NCBI RefSeq assembly: GCF_018617485.1
Contig: NZ_JACSKH010000001.1
Span: 1,178,001 to 1,242,000, forward strand
Direction of reading: 5' to 3'
From: Exiguobacterium sp. s124
GTDB lineage: Bacteria; Bacillota; Bacilli; Exiguobacteriales; Exiguobacteriaceae
Length of the DNA stretch: 64,000 nt
Position 1 is the stretch's first letter, and each line of letters opens with the position of its first letter. The notes beneath the pieces are model-generated. The model saw only the letters and a program-made list of their open reading frames with translations. It was not told where the DNA came from and searched no databases. A program made the translations under genes and the position numbers. This document shows, piece by piece, positions 44,612 through 54,022 of the stretch.

Positions 44612-44769
44612 ATTGCTTATCAAGAGTGGTGGAGGGACTGGCCCGATGAAACCCGGCAACCAGATCAGTATGATCATGGTGCTAATTCCAACAGACGAGA
44701 CGTCTGGGAGATGAGCGTGTCCGACTTTCACTTGTCGTGCCCGCCGCTCTTCGTGAGTAGCGGGCTTTT
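44612..44769 (+). promoter_or_regulatory. SAM-I (S-box) riboswitch of metQNI
   Basis: TTATCAAGAGTGGTGGAGGG, CTGGCCCGATGAAACCC, GGCAACC, GGTGCTAATTCCAAC and GGGAGATGAG follow the S-box consensus. The terminator GCCCGC..GCGGGC plus TTTT is at 44739-44769, directly before metQ. Confidence 0.95.
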
Positions 44770-44790
44770 CATTTGGAGGAGGAACTATTT

Positions 44791-45612
44791 ATGAACATCA
44801 AACAAAAAACACTTTTGGCAGGTACATCATTACTTGCAGCAATCGCACTTTCCGCGTGTGGACAATCCGAGGAGAGCGAGACGCTCAGCACGGAAGAACT
44901 GACGATCGGAGTGACCGGTGGCCCACACGAGCAGATTGCAGAGAAAGTGCAAGAACTCGCGAAAGAGGACGGGCTTGAGATCGACATTAAAGTATTCAAT
45001 GATTACAACACACCGAACACTGCTCTCGACGAAGGCAGTCTCGACGTGAACAGTTATCAGACGCTCTCATTCCTCGAACTTCAAAAATCGGATAAAGGCT
45101 ACAAGATTGACGACGTATTTAAAACGGTCGCGTTCCCGATGGGGCTGTATTCTGAGAAGTTGAAAGATATCAAGGATTTAAATGAAAGGGATAAAGTGGC
45201 TGTACCGAATGACCCGGCGAACGAACTTCGAGCGCTCCGTCTATACGAAACGGCTGGTCTCATCACATTGAAAGAAGGTCTGACGGATAAGGCGACGAAA
45301 CGGGATATCGCCGAGAATCCACTCAACCTTGAATTTATCGAACTTGAAGCCTCACAGCTCCCGACACAGCTTCCAGAAGTGGCCCTTGCAGCAATCAATA
45401 CGAACTTCGCGATGGGAGCTGGCCTTTCGATCAACGAAGACGCGCTTTTCCACGAAGATACGGTCGATAACCCGTACCCGAACTATGTCGTTGTCCGTTC
45501 AGCCAATAAAGAAGATGAAGTTGTCGAGACGTTGAAGTCATACTACCATTCGGATGAAGTACGTACTTTCATCGAAGAAGAATTCAATGGTTCTGTCGTA
45601 CCAGCGTTCTAA
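44791..45612 (+). CDS. metQ: methionine ABC transporter substrate-binding lipoprotein
   Basis: A 273-residue NlpA/MetQ-type lipoprotein: signal peptide and lipobox LSAC, then ELTIGVTGGPHEQIAEKV, FNDYNTPNTALDEGSLDVN and VAVPNDPANELRALR, the typical methionine-binding fold. TTGGAGGAGG precedes the ATG. First gene of metQNI behind an S-box riboswitch, so methionine uptake is induced when SAM is low. Confidence 0.93.
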   Translation: MNIKQKTLLAGTSLLAAIALSACGQSEESETLSTEELTIGVTGGPHEQIAEKVQELAKEDGLEIDIKVFNDYNTPNTALDEGSLDVNSYQTLSFLELQKSDKGYKIDDVFKTVAFPMGLYSEKLKDIKDLNERDKVAVPNDPANELRALRLYETAGLITLKEGLTDKATKRDIAENPLNLEFIELEASQLPTQLPEVALAAINTNFAMGAGLSINEDALFHEDTVDNPYPNYVVVRSANKEDEVVETLKSYYHSDEVRTFIEEEFNGSVVPAF

Positions 45613-45623
45613 GGAGGGATTCG

Positions 45624-46658
45624 ATGATTGAACTGAAACACATCACAAAGCAATTTCACGTCAATGGAGATACGATTACCGCGCTCGAAGACGTCTCCCT
45701 CACAATCGAAAAAGGGGAGATTTTCGGCATCATCGGTCGAAGCGGTGCCGGTAAGAGTACGCTCATCCGGATGATCAATCTATTGGAACGACCGACGACA
45801 GGTGTCGTTGAGATTGAGGGACAAGACATTACACAGTTAAAGAAAAAAGAACTCTCTTCGCTACGTCAGCGAATCGGGATGATCTTTCAACATTACAACT
45901 TATTGAAGACTGCGACCGTTGAAGAAAATGTCGCCATCCCGCTCCGCCTCGAAGGGCTCGGGAAAGGAGTCATCTGTGAACGGGTCGACCGCTACCTCGA
46001 CATCGTCGGTCTATCCGAACATCGGAACCATTACCCTGAACAATTATCAGGCGGACAAAAACAGCGCGTCGCCATTGCTCGTGCGCTCGCACATGAACCG
46101 GACATCCTCCTCAGTGACGAGTCGACGAGCGCGCTTGACCCTGAGACGACGGAATCTATTTTAGAGTTATTGCTCGAGATCAACCGAAAGCTCGGTTTGA
46201 CGATTTTTCTCATCACGCATGAGATGGAAGTGATTGAGCGAATTTGTGACAGGGTTGCGGTGATCGATCACGGCGAAATCATCGAGCAAGCGAATGTGTT
46301 GGATGTCTTCTCAAATCCAAGACACGAAACGACGCAACGGTTCTTGAAGACGAACCTCGACGTCCCGGAAGAAGTCGTGTCGGAATTACAGACGCGTGGC
46401 ACACTCGTCCATCTATCGTTCATCGGCAGTCAGACGGAACAGGCTGTGCTCGCCCAGTTGACGAAACGATTCGGCATCCTACCGAACATCATCGGAGGCG
46501 GGATCAAGAAATTGAAAGCGGGTCTTGTCGGAAATCTGCTCGTTCACCTTGATGGGGATCACGATCAAACAGAACTTGCTGTCCGTTATTTGAAGACGAG
46601 CGGCGTAAACGTAAGGGAGGTGTCGAACCATGCAACAGTTCTGGACAGACTGGGGTGA
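45624..46658 (+). CDS. metN: methionine ABC transporter ATP-binding protein
   Basis: A 344-residue ATPase: Walker A GRSGAGKST, signature LSGGQKQR, Walker B ILLSDESTSALD. The C-terminal 90 residues form the NIL regulatory domain (GGGIKKLKAGLVGNLLVHL), which binds methionine and inhibits uptake in E. coli MetN. Starts 11 bp after metQ and overlaps metI by 29 bp. Walker B ends in DES rather than DEP/DEA, a mild deviation. Confidence 0.94.
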   Translation: MIELKHITKQFHVNGDTITALEDVSLTIEKGEIFGIIGRSGAGKSTLIRMINLLERPTTGVVEIEGQDITQLKKKELSSLRQRIGMIFQHYNLLKTATVEENVAIPLRLEGLGKGVICERVDRYLDIVGLSEHRNHYPEQLSGGQKQRVAIARALAHEPDILLSDESTSALDPETTESILELLLEINRKLGLTIFLITHEMEVIERICDRVAVIDHGEIIEQANVLDVFSNPRHETTQRFLKTNLDVPEEVVSELQTRGTLVHLSFIGSQTEQAVLAQLTKRFGILPNIIGGGIKKLKAGLVGNLLVHLDGDHDQTELAVRYLKTSGVNVREVSNHATVLDRLG

Positions 46659-47292
46659 CCTGATTTGGACGGGGACGATTCAAACGTTGACGATGACAAG
46701 TATCGCGCTCCTTATCTCGACCTTGATCGGACTTCCGCTCGGGACGTTGCTCGTACTGACGAGAGCGAACGGGCGTCTCGCGAACCGATTCGTTTATGGT
46801 GGATTGTCGAGCGTCATCAACGTCATCCGCTCGATTCCATTCATCATTCTATTGTTTTTCATCTTACCGTTCACACGGTTCATCATGGGCACGACCATCG
46901 GGGTACAAGGTGTGCTGCTACCACTCATCGTCTTCACCGCGCCGTATATCGCTCGTCTCATGGAGTCTGCTCTTCTTGAAGTCGATCGCGGGGTCATCGA
47001 GGCATATGAGGCGATGGGGATCTCGACGAGAAAGATTATCTGGTACGTCCTCATTCGAGAGGCACGCTCTTCCATCGTTCTCGGATTGACGATCGCAACG
47101 ATCGGTCTGATTGGCGCGACGGCCATGGCCGGTCTCGTCGGAGCCGGTGGGCTTGGAGATATCGCGTATCAATACGGGCACCTTCGTTTCGAACCAGAAG
47201 TCATGTATGTGACGATTTTTGTCCTGATCCTTCTCGTTCAATCGATCCAGTCATTCGGAAACCGATTGGCAGCCAAACTAAAACGAGCCTAA
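46630..47292 (+). CDS. metI: methionine ABC transporter permease
   Basis: A 220-residue permease with five helices and the EAA loop GVIEAYEAMGISTRKIIWYV that contacts MetN. GGGAGGTG inside the metN 3' end precedes the ATG. Last gene of the operon, ended by the hairpin at 47298. Completes the high-affinity methionine importer. Confidence 0.94.
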   Translation: MQQFWTDWGDLIWTGTIQTLTMTSIALLISTLIGLPLGTLLVLTRANGRLANRFVYGGLSSVINVIRSIPFIILLFFILPFTRFIMGTTIGVQGVLLPLIVFTAPYIARLMESALLEVDRGVIEAYEAMGISTRKIIWYVLIREARSSIVLGLTIATIGLIGATAMAGLVGAGGLGDIAYQYGHLRFEPEVMYVTIFVLILLVQSIQSFGNRLAAKLKRA

Positions 47293-47297
47293 AAAAG

Positions 47298-47323
47298 AAT
47301 CGTGTCGCTTTAGCGACACGATT
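47298..47323. terminator. bidirectional terminator
   Basis: AATCGTGTCGCT, TT, AGCGACACGATT; T-rich on the minus strand (CTTTTTT) for the Spx-like gene. Confidence 0.82.
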
Positions 47324-47718
47324 TATGCGTTGTGGAGCAAGCGTTTTAATTCAGCGATGCGGTCATTTCGAGGAATAAACGTCCGAATCTCCTTTTCACT
47401 GAAACCTACTTGGATGCGATGATGGTCAAAGACGATAGGGCTTTTCAAAATTTGAGGGTTTGATGCGACAAAACTATATAGTTCACGAATCGACATCTCA
47501 TCGAGTTTCTCTGCCGCTTGCTTATACACACTCTTTTGTACCGACAACAAGTCGGTCGTCCCATTCTCAGTCAGACTCAACATTTCTTTAAATTCACCAA
47601 AGGATAGGCCTTGGTCTGTCAATTTCTTTTCGATGAAGGGAATCTTTTGTTCCCGCAACCAATCAATCGTTTTTCTGGAAGAACTGCAGCTCGTATGCGT
47701 GAATACCGTGACCGTCAC
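47323..47718 (-). CDS. Spx/ArsC-family protein
   Basis: A 131-residue thioredoxin-fold protein of the same length as Spx, the regulator that binds RNA polymerase under disulfide stress. The C-terminal IVFDHHRIQVGFSEKEIRTF and the N-terminal VFTHTSCSSSRKTIDWL follow Spx. The redox motif is CSSS, so the second cysteine of CxxC is Ser. The GTG at 47718 is preferred over that at 47727, which lies too near AAAGGAG. Confidence 0.82.
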   Translation of the reverse strand: MTVTVFTHTSCSSSRKTIDWLREQKIPFIEKKLTDQGLSFGEFKEMLSLTENGTTDLLSVQKSVYKQAAEKLDEMSIRELYSFVASNPQILKSPIVFDHHRIQVGFSEKEIRTFIPRNDRIAELKRLLHNA

Positions 47719-47879
47719 GACAACCACTTCTCCTTTACATCAGTTTGGTTCTAACTATTATCTCTCTTTATACGGTACGAACCGTGATTATGTTTCAAAT
47801 CACATACAGTTTCTTTTTGATTGAAGACGACTTCGGACGGGTACAGGTTTCAAGAGCAACCACATAAGGAGGAATGAAG

Positions 47880-48263
47880 ATGTTTGACTATACTGTACAG
47901 TCTGACCGTACCGTGGATGACGTCATCGACCGTCTAGGTGAAACGTTGAAAGAAGAATCGTTTGGTGTGCTATGGGATTTTGATTTGAGTGAAACGTTAG
48001 AGAAAAAGGGTCAAGCAATCGATGGGAAGTATCGCATCCTAGAAGTATGCAACCCGAAGGCGGCGAAAGAAGTGCTGTCGCAACATCTAGAAGGAGGTTA
48101 CTTCCTTCCATGTAAAATCGCCGTGTTTGAAAAAGACAATCATACACATATTGGCATGCCTAAACCGACCACATTGATTCGTCTCATTGACGATGAATCG
48201 TTACAGGCCATCGCGGCAGACGTCGAATCTAGACTGCAACGTGCGATCGACCACTGTAAATAA
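47880..48263 (+). CDS. DUF302 domain protein
   Basis: A 127-residue DUF302 protein: FDYTVQSDRTVDDVIDRLGE, ESFGVLWDFDL, YRILEVCNPKAAKEVL and LPCKIAVFEKDNHTHIG are family segments. Function of the family is not established. AAGGAGG lies 7 bp before the ATG at 47880. Single gene followed by a terminator. Confidence 0.85.
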   Translation: MFDYTVQSDRTVDDVIDRLGETLKEESFGVLWDFDLSETLEKKGQAIDGKYRILEVCNPKAAKEVLSQHLEGGYFLPCKIAVFEKDNHTHIGMPKPTTLIRLIDDESLQAIAADVESRLQRAIDHCK

Positions 48264-48273
48264 CTGAAGTACC

Positions 48274-48304
48274 ATCCGCTCATGAAACTTGGGCGGATTT
48301 TTTT
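48274..48304 (+). terminator. terminator after DUF302 gene
   Basis: ATCCGC pairs with GCGGAT around a 13-nt loop, followed by T tract. Confidence 0.7.
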
Positions 48305-48362
48305 CGTATAGGACAGTTAGATAATGGTAAAATTGGAATATGATCAAAAGTGGAGGGATTGT

Positions 48363-49658
48363 ATGTTCAAACGTGGTATGACAATCTTACTTGGCGCGTC
48401 CTTGTTAAGCGCATGTGGAGCATCTGACATAGAAGTCATTCAACTAGATTACATCGAGAAACAATGGAATGTCGAGAGTTATACGAAAGAAGGAGAAATC
48501 GTTCAAATCGACGAGACGAAAGAAGTACTCATGGCGTGTGAGGGTGAACGTACGACTGAACTAAAGGGAGATATCACTGTTTATCAGACAGTGTTTGCTG
48601 GGCGAAAGGGAGTCGTTCCATACATGGATCCGTACTCGATGAAGGTGGTTACCTATTTAGAGGGGGATGAACGATATGCGGTTTGTCGCGAAAGCTACAC
48701 AAATCAGTTCGTAGCGCAAAAGATTGATTCATTCCCAACTTTCGTGAATACGAACGAAGGAATTGAAGTTCAACATTTACCAAGAGTCGAACAGGCGGCT
48801 ACGATGGAACAGAATAACTTACTGAAGGCGGATTTTGCGGAGATTGATGGAAATAGAATCACGCCATTCTTACATACATTACTTGAAATTCAACCAGCTT
48901 TTTTTGGAGAACTCGAAATAGAACTTGGCGACAAGACGACCAGACATCCAATCGTTCAATTTGAACCGAGAGGAATCGAGATGCCTACTCCGCAGTTCGC
49001 CATCGGATATGATGAGAAAACGCTTCAGCCATATACCCTTTACTCATTTGATCGTCAATATTTCATGCAACGCTCTTTCAAATTTGCAGATATGGATGAT
49101 TACGAGTCGATGGAAAATCAAGGATTTGAGGAGTTAAGCGTGGATACCATTGTCGAACCCGGAGAGTTAAAGGAAGGAGAAGCGGTTCCCTTATATTCAT
49201 TCCACTACATAAAAGATGGCGAACCCGTGACTGAAACAATGACGATGCGCTATATTTCTGGAACTTTACTTAAGGAAGGCGAAGAACCTGCCTCTATTTA
49301 TGAGGATTGGATGCATGATTCAGAAAAAGGACCGAGAGTCGTTGCGCACCGTAAACCGTTTGACGAGAATGCACTCACTTATCCTGATTTTATCGAAATC
49401 TCGACGGAAGAATCTGAACAAGTCATGGAAGTATTAAAGGAGGCAGAACCGGTCGGCCGTAAAGGTGAGCCTGCAGACTATCGATACTTGACGTTGACGG
49501 AAGGATGGAAAGGGCAAGAATTTGAAATTAGCTATAAACAGCGGTCAAAAAAACTTGATATCTATCTGACAGATCCGCTTCGCGATCAGACGTTTAAACT
49601 ATCGAGCAAAGGAGCGGAAGTGTTCTTGGATATTTTCCCGGAGTACAAAGAGTCATGA
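48363..49658 (+). CDS. lipoprotein of unknown function, tandem paralogue 1
   Basis: A 431-residue exported lipoprotein: short signal peptide and lipobox LLSAC. GGAGGG precedes the ATG at 48363. It is homologous along its length to the next gene: both open with a short QLDYIEKQWNV / KLEHMPAQWDV stretch and end with TEGWKGQEFEISYKQRSKKL / IDGWIGQEFQLSFKKRSKKV, then YLTD and QTFKL. Two conserved cysteines (MACEG, AVCRE) occur in both. No known domain was recognised. Confidence 0.72.
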   Translation: MFKRGMTILLGASLLSACGASDIEVIQLDYIEKQWNVESYTKEGEIVQIDETKEVLMACEGERTTELKGDITVYQTVFAGRKGVVPYMDPYSMKVVTYLEGDERYAVCRESYTNQFVAQKIDSFPTFVNTNEGIEVQHLPRVEQAATMEQNNLLKADFAEIDGNRITPFLHTLLEIQPAFFGELEIELGDKTTRHPIVQFEPRGIEMPTPQFAIGYDEKTLQPYTLYSFDRQYFMQRSFKFADMDDYESMENQGFEELSVDTIVEPGELKEGEAVPLYSFHYIKDGEPVTETMTMRYISGTLLKEGEEPASIYEDWMHDSEKGPRVVAHRKPFDENALTYPDFIEISTEESEQVMEVLKEAEPVGRKGEPADYRYLTLTEGWKGQEFEISYKQRSKKLDIYLTDPLRDQTFKLSSKGAEVFLDIFPEYKES

Positions 49659-50941
49659 TGAAACGAATGCTATTCACGTTATGTGCAGTTGGAATTTTAT
49701 CGGGTTGTGGTGGGGAAGAAGTAAGTGTCGTCAAACTTGAGCATATGCCAGCGCAATGGGATGTACGAGACATGAACTCGAACAGCTTTGATATCGGGCC
49801 GGAGACGTGGGCGAGCGATTTACTCCATGCATGTACCGATGACCCGATTCCCCAAATCAATGAAGACGTCACGGTCTATCATTCGTATGCATTGAACCGA
49901 AAAGCCATGATTTCGGACTACGATGCACATGCCTATAAGTTAGTGACGTATGTAAAAGGAGAGCAGAACTATGCCATTTGTCAGGATGGTTTTTCTCCAA
50001 AGATGAGAGTCGGACTGATTGAGGAACTCCCTTCGTTTGTTCAAGCATCAAAAGGCGTCACCATCCCAATCGTCCCGACTATCGGGATTGCAACGATTGA
50101 GCAAGAGGAGAGTGTCAAGGGGAGCGATTATTCCGATATATTCGAAGCCCCTGTCCATCTAGTTGACGGAACGATGATTCATGTGACCCCTTCCTTGAAT
50201 GGAAGCATCACATTAACCATCGGAGAAGACGAAGGCATCTTTCCGCTCTCCATCATTGAACCTTACAACGCGCAAATGGGAGTTGTGACGATCGCACTCG
50301 GCTACGACGAGCAATCCCAAAAGGCTTATTTTTTTGCAGAGTCCGAAGGTGGGTTACTTTCCTACGATCCGGTTGTCACGATGACCGAAACCGATTATTT
50401 TCAACCAAAGCAATTTGAAGGGTTACAGGTTGAGCGGGTATTGCAGGCAGACTCGCTCGAACCCGGAGTCGAGACACCGCTCTACACGTTCTCTTTTGTG
50501 GAGAACGGAAAACGTGTGACGAAAGACGTCCTTATCACCTACACGGAACGCGAATTTGCGACGGCTAAATCGATTGAAGCAGACATCGAATCGAATCCTG
50601 CCGTACCAAGTGGTCCATTCGTTTTCGTCCATAAGACCCCTTTAAACGGAAAGGCAACGATTGATTATCCGAACGTGTTGCGCGCTGCAGGGATTGACAT
50701 GTCTGATTTGATGGACGCCATCGATGGGGCAGAACCGGTCAAGCGCTCAGGAGATGTAGAAGAGTATTCACTTCTTACCATCATCGACGGATGGATCGGT
50801 CAGGAGTTTCAATTAAGCTTTAAGAAGCGCTCAAAAAAAGTGGATGTATACTTAACCGATGCCAAGCAGAATCAGACGTTTAAATTGACGAGCGCAGGTG
50901 CAGAGACGTTCTTCAGCTACTTTCCAGACTTAAAAAAGTAA
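49655..50941 (+). CDS. lipoprotein of unknown function, tandem paralogue 2
   Basis: A 428-residue paralogue of the preceding protein with lipobox ILSGC and the same two central cysteines (HACTD, AICQD). It overlaps the first gene by 4 bp (ATGA), so both are made together. The pair arose by tandem duplication and has diverged strongly in the middle. Anchored on the outside of the membrane; role unknown. Confidence 0.72.
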   Translation: MMKRMLFTLCAVGILSGCGGEEVSVVKLEHMPAQWDVRDMNSNSFDIGPETWASDLLHACTDDPIPQINEDVTVYHSYALNRKAMISDYDAHAYKLVTYVKGEQNYAICQDGFSPKMRVGLIEELPSFVQASKGVTIPIVPTIGIATIEQEESVKGSDYSDIFEAPVHLVDGTMIHVTPSLNGSITLTIGEDEGIFPLSIIEPYNAQMGVVTIALGYDEQSQKAYFFAESEGGLLSYDPVVTMTETDYFQPKQFEGLQVERVLQADSLEPGVETPLYTFSFVENGKRVTKDVLITYTEREFATAKSIEADIESNPAVPSGPFVFVHKTPLNGKATIDYPNVLRAAGIDMSDLMDAIDGAEPVKRSGDVEEYSLLTIIDGWIGQEFQLSFKKRSKKVDVYLTDAKQNQTFKLTSAGAETFFSYFPDLKK

Positions 50942-50965
50942 AGGCGCCAGTTGGCGTCTTTTCAT
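50942..50965 (+). terminator. terminator after lipoprotein pair
   Basis: GGCGCC, AGTT, GGCGTC (one G-U) followed by TTTT. Confidence 0.75.
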
Positions 50966-51098
50966 TTGGTAAATACTTCAAAATCAAGATATTGACCTTC
51001 TATACAAAAAGTAGGCAATGACAAATAGCTCAATACGTTACACTGAGATTCACGATTTAGTACGAATATCCTACGAAGAAGAAAGGTTGCTATAGTTG

Positions 51099-52004
51099 AT
51101 GAGTACATTGAACCAGAAAGTAATTCATTCAGATGATGTATTTCGTTCCATCGAGACGAATATGGCGATGATTCGATTTGATCGGCAACGCCGGGTCGTC
51201 GATGTGAACGATACGTTCGCAAAAGCGATGAAATATAGACGTGAAGAGATGATTGGCATGCAACACCATTTGTTCTGTCCTTCCTCTTTTGTGAATAGCC
51301 CGGAGTACACGGCGTTTTGGGAGAAATTATGGAGCGGATTCAGTTTCTCGGATAAAGTGGAGCGCGAAAACGCAAAAGGAGAGACGATTTGGCTCGAGGC
51401 AACGTATATGCCAATCGTTGAAGGGGATGACGTAATCGGTGTCGTCAAAATTGCATCGGATATCACAGAGCGTCAACAAGTCATTGAGGATTATGCATAT
51501 CGTTTCAAATCGATGACCGATGTGCTCGATGAACGGGCGAAGACAGGCATGCAAGATACAAAAGTATTGAATGAGACGATTGAACGTCTTGCCAAAGATG
51601 CAGCGGAAAACCTTCACGCCCTTCAGAACTTGCGTCGTCAAGCTGATGACATCGCTAAAATCGCCTTGTCCATCAAAGAAATCGCAGCACAAACGAATCT
51701 ATTGTCTTTAAATGCCGCCATTGAAGCGGCCCGTGCTGGTGAACATGGGCTAGGATTCAATGTCGTGGCGACGGAAGTACGTAACTTGTCCCGTATGGTC
51801 GAACGAGCGGTCATCGACGTCAACTCGAACACGGAAGGGATGAACGTCGAGCTACGTAAGATTGTAGAAGGGGTCACCGCATCCAATCAAGAGATCCAGT
51901 TGAGCGCAAAGACGATGGAACAGACGATGGAGCGTTTCCATACGTTCGAGCAAGCGGCAGCCGAGTTACATGATACGGCTGACACGTTCACTTCCAACTT
52001 ATGA
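51099..52004 (+). CDS. soluble PAS-domain methyl-accepting chemotaxis protein
   Basis: A 301-residue cytoplasmic receptor. An N-terminal PAS domain (about 15-128, ending [11 protein letters not shown]) is followed by a short MCP signalling domain with the hairpin tip [20 protein letters not shown], which contacts CheA/CheW. No membrane segment. The signalling part is short, so few methylation helices are present. AAAGG lies before the ATG at 51099. PAS suggests sensing of redox, oxygen or a ligand. Confidence 0.88.
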   Translation: MSTLNQKVIHSDDVFRSIETNMAMIRFDRQRRVVDVNDTFAKAMKYRREEMIGMQHHLFCPSSFVNSPEYTAFWEKLWSGFSFSDKVERENAKGETIWLEATYMPIVEGDDVIGVVKIASDITERQQVIEDYAYRFKSMTDVLDERAKTGMQDTKVLNETIERLAKDAAENLHALQNLRRQADDIAKIALSIKEIAAQTNLLSLNAAIEAARAGEHGLGFNVVATEVRNLSRMVERAVIDVNSNTEGMNVELRKIVEGVTASNQEIQLSAKTMEQTMERFHTFEQAAAELHDTADTFTSNL

Positions 52005-52039
52005 ACCGATTGACCCTTTGACGGGTCAGTCGGTTTTTT
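52005..52039. terminator. terminator after PAS-MCP gene
   Basis: ACCGATTGACCC pairs with GGGTCAGTCGGT around TTTGAC, then T tract; the stop of the convergent peptidase gene lies in it. Confidence 0.85.
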
Positions 52040-52679
52040 TGAGTTGCAATGTATGTCCGTTTTGCTTCAACCACAGCTTCGCATCATCCGTTTTAGGATA
52101 AACGGTTCGTAACGTATCCCAAAATGAGGCTGAGTGATCGAAATGGACGAGATGTGTCCATTCGTGAGCGATGACGTAATCCATCATCTCTTTCGGTGCC
52201 AGCATGAGGCGGACATTGATGGAGATGGTCCCAGTTGAACTACAAGATCCCCAGCGTGTCTTTTGGTGACCGATGCGAATCTTTTTCGCTTTAACGCCTA
52301 AGGACTGTTCGTAAATCGGTGCACGTTCGATCACATATTCACGTGCTCGTTCACGTAACCATACTTCGTAGGATTTTATTAAGGTGATCTCGTCCCAATC
52401 CCTCGGGACGAAAAAAGAGGAACCGTCATATCGGAGTGTCGTCCCATCATCTTTTTGGGTCGGATAATTTTTCCCATGAAAGACGAGCCCCTCATTGAGT
52501 ACAGACGTCTGTTTCGGAAGATTGTGACATGTATGACGAATCCATGTGGCGTGTTCTTCTAAAATCCAATCGACGACTCCTTTTGATAAACGCGCTGGGA
52601 TGCGTAGCTCGATGCCGTTAGGTGTGACATAAAATGCAGCTTTTTTCCTTCGCTTCTGTCTGACGATGTTGACGTTCAT
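52026..52679 (-). CDS. YgjP-like (DUF45) zinc metallopeptidase
   Basis: A 217-residue protein of the YgjP/SprT-like group. The zinc motif is HEWTH in MDYVIAHEWTHLVHFDHSAS, with a third His after it; RWGSCSSTGTISINVRLMLA just before is a family mark. GGAGAGGAGG points to the ATG at 52679. The frame continues 92 codons upstream, but that part is antisense to the next gene and unlike the family. Substrate unknown. Confidence 0.85.
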   Translation of the reverse strand: MNVNIVRQKRRKKAAFYVTPNGIELRIPARLSKGVVDWILEEHATWIRHTCHNLPKQTSVLNEGLVFHGKNYPTQKDDGTTLRYDGSSFFVPRDWDEITLIKSYEVWLRERAREYVIERAPIYEQSLGVKAKKIRIGHQKTRWGSCSSTGTISINVRLMLAPKEMMDYVIAHEWTHLVHFDHSASFWDTLRTVYPKTDDAKLWLKQNGHTLQLKKTD

Positions 52680-52794
52680 CCATAACCTCCTCTCCATATC
52701 TCGATTGAGTATATCGAAGTCGGCAAGAAACCGCCATGCTTTTTTGGCACGCAGTCGAACTAACTTTGATACAGTAAGGGAAGGAGGGATGAAC

Positions 52795-53967
52795 ATGAAA
52801 TCAATTTTACAACAACAACTTGAACGTACAGGAACGAATTCGGTGAAGTGGGATGGGTTGGATCGTTGGTTCCATCTATCTGAAGATGTATTGCCACTCT
52901 GGGTGGCCGATATTGATATCCGTACTGCACCGTCTATTTCGGAGGCACTCGCCAAAAAAGCCGCTCAAGGAGAATTTGGATACACGTTGTTCGCGCCTGA
53001 AGCGCAGGAAGCGGTCCGCTCTTGGTACGAGCGACGTCACGATTTAGATGTCGACCCGAAACATGTCTTGTTTTCAAGTGGGGTTGTTCCTGCGTTGACG
53101 CATATCGTTGAGGCACTGACTGAAGTCGGGGATGGTGTTGTCATTCAGTCACCTGTTTACCCACCGTTCCATGAACTCGTTGTCGGCTCGAAACGTCAAG
53201 TATTCGATGCACCGTTGAAAGAAAACGATGGACGGTACGAGATGGACTTTGTCGCTCTAGAAGAAGCGATGAAGCAAGCCTCACTCTTCTTACTCTGTTC
53301 CCCACATAACCCGGTCGGACGTGTCTGGACGAGAATAGAACTCGAGAGAGTCGTGGAACTCGCAAATCGATATGATGTGATTGTCGTCGCAGATGAGATT
53401 CATGCGGATTTGACATTCCCATCCCAAAAACATACCGCAATCGGTTCGCTTGACCCTCGGGTGATCACAGTTAGCGCACCTTCAAAAGCATTTAACATCG
53501 CTGGGCTATTTGCTTCATACATCATTTGTCCGGTCGACGATTGGCGGAAGCAGATCACGAAAGTACAGAATAAACATCACGTTCTTCCTACACCGTTTGC
53601 GAATACGGCCATCGTTGCGGCCTATACCGATAAACGTGCGGAACAATGGCTCGATCAGTTACGAGAAGAACTTGAACAACAAATGTACGAGGTCATCGAT
53701 TCAATCGAATCGAATCTGCCAATGCTCCATACAGCCCGCCCCGAAGCAAGCTATTTATTGTGGATCGACTTTTCTAAGCTCCCGATGTCTGCCGAAGAGA
53801 GGAAATCTTGGCTTCATCAAGACGTTCGAATCTTCCTATCCCCTGGAAGCCCGTTCGGTCCTCAAGGTGAGTCGTTTGAACGGATGAATATCGGGACACG
53901 TCGAGAATTGTTGGAGGAGGCGATTCATCGTCTGAGCGTTCAAATGGAACGAAAGGCGTTTGTGTAA
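52795..53967 (+). CDS. PatB/MalY-type cystathionine beta-lyase / aminotransferase
   Basis: A 390-residue PLP enzyme. Family marks are WVADIDIRTAPSISEAL, FGYTLFAPE, SPVYPPFHELV, LLCSPHNPVGRVW, VADEIHADL and the PLP lysine in SAPSKAFNIAGLFAS. MalY/PatB enzymes cleave cystathionine or cysteine C-S bonds, and PatB also acts in thiol detoxification. AAGGAGGG lies 6 bp before the ATG at 52795. Confidence 0.9.
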   Translation: MKSILQQQLERTGTNSVKWDGLDRWFHLSEDVLPLWVADIDIRTAPSISEALAKKAAQGEFGYTLFAPEAQEAVRSWYERRHDLDVDPKHVLFSSGVVPALTHIVEALTEVGDGVVIQSPVYPPFHELVVGSKRQVFDAPLKENDGRYEMDFVALEEAMKQASLFLLCSPHNPVGRVWTRIELERVVELANRYDVIVVADEIHADLTFPSQKHTAIGSLDPRVITVSAPSKAFNIAGLFASYIICPVDDWRKQITKVQNKHHVLPTPFANTAIVAAYTDKRAEQWLDQLREELEQQMYEVIDSIESNLPMLHTARPEASYLLWIDFSKLPMSAEERKSWLHQDVRIFLSPGSPFGPQGESFERMNIGTRRELLEEAIHRLSVQMERKAFV

Positions 53968-54022
53968 AACGAGAATCGGGAAAAATTCACAATGAGACGA
54001 TGAGAGAAAGTGAGTGGATGAG

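Noticed and set aside
52680-52955. N-terminal extension of the YgjP-like peptidase
   Set aside because: Antisense to the PatB-type gene, not like the family, and a strong ribosome binding site exists at the internal ATG (52679).
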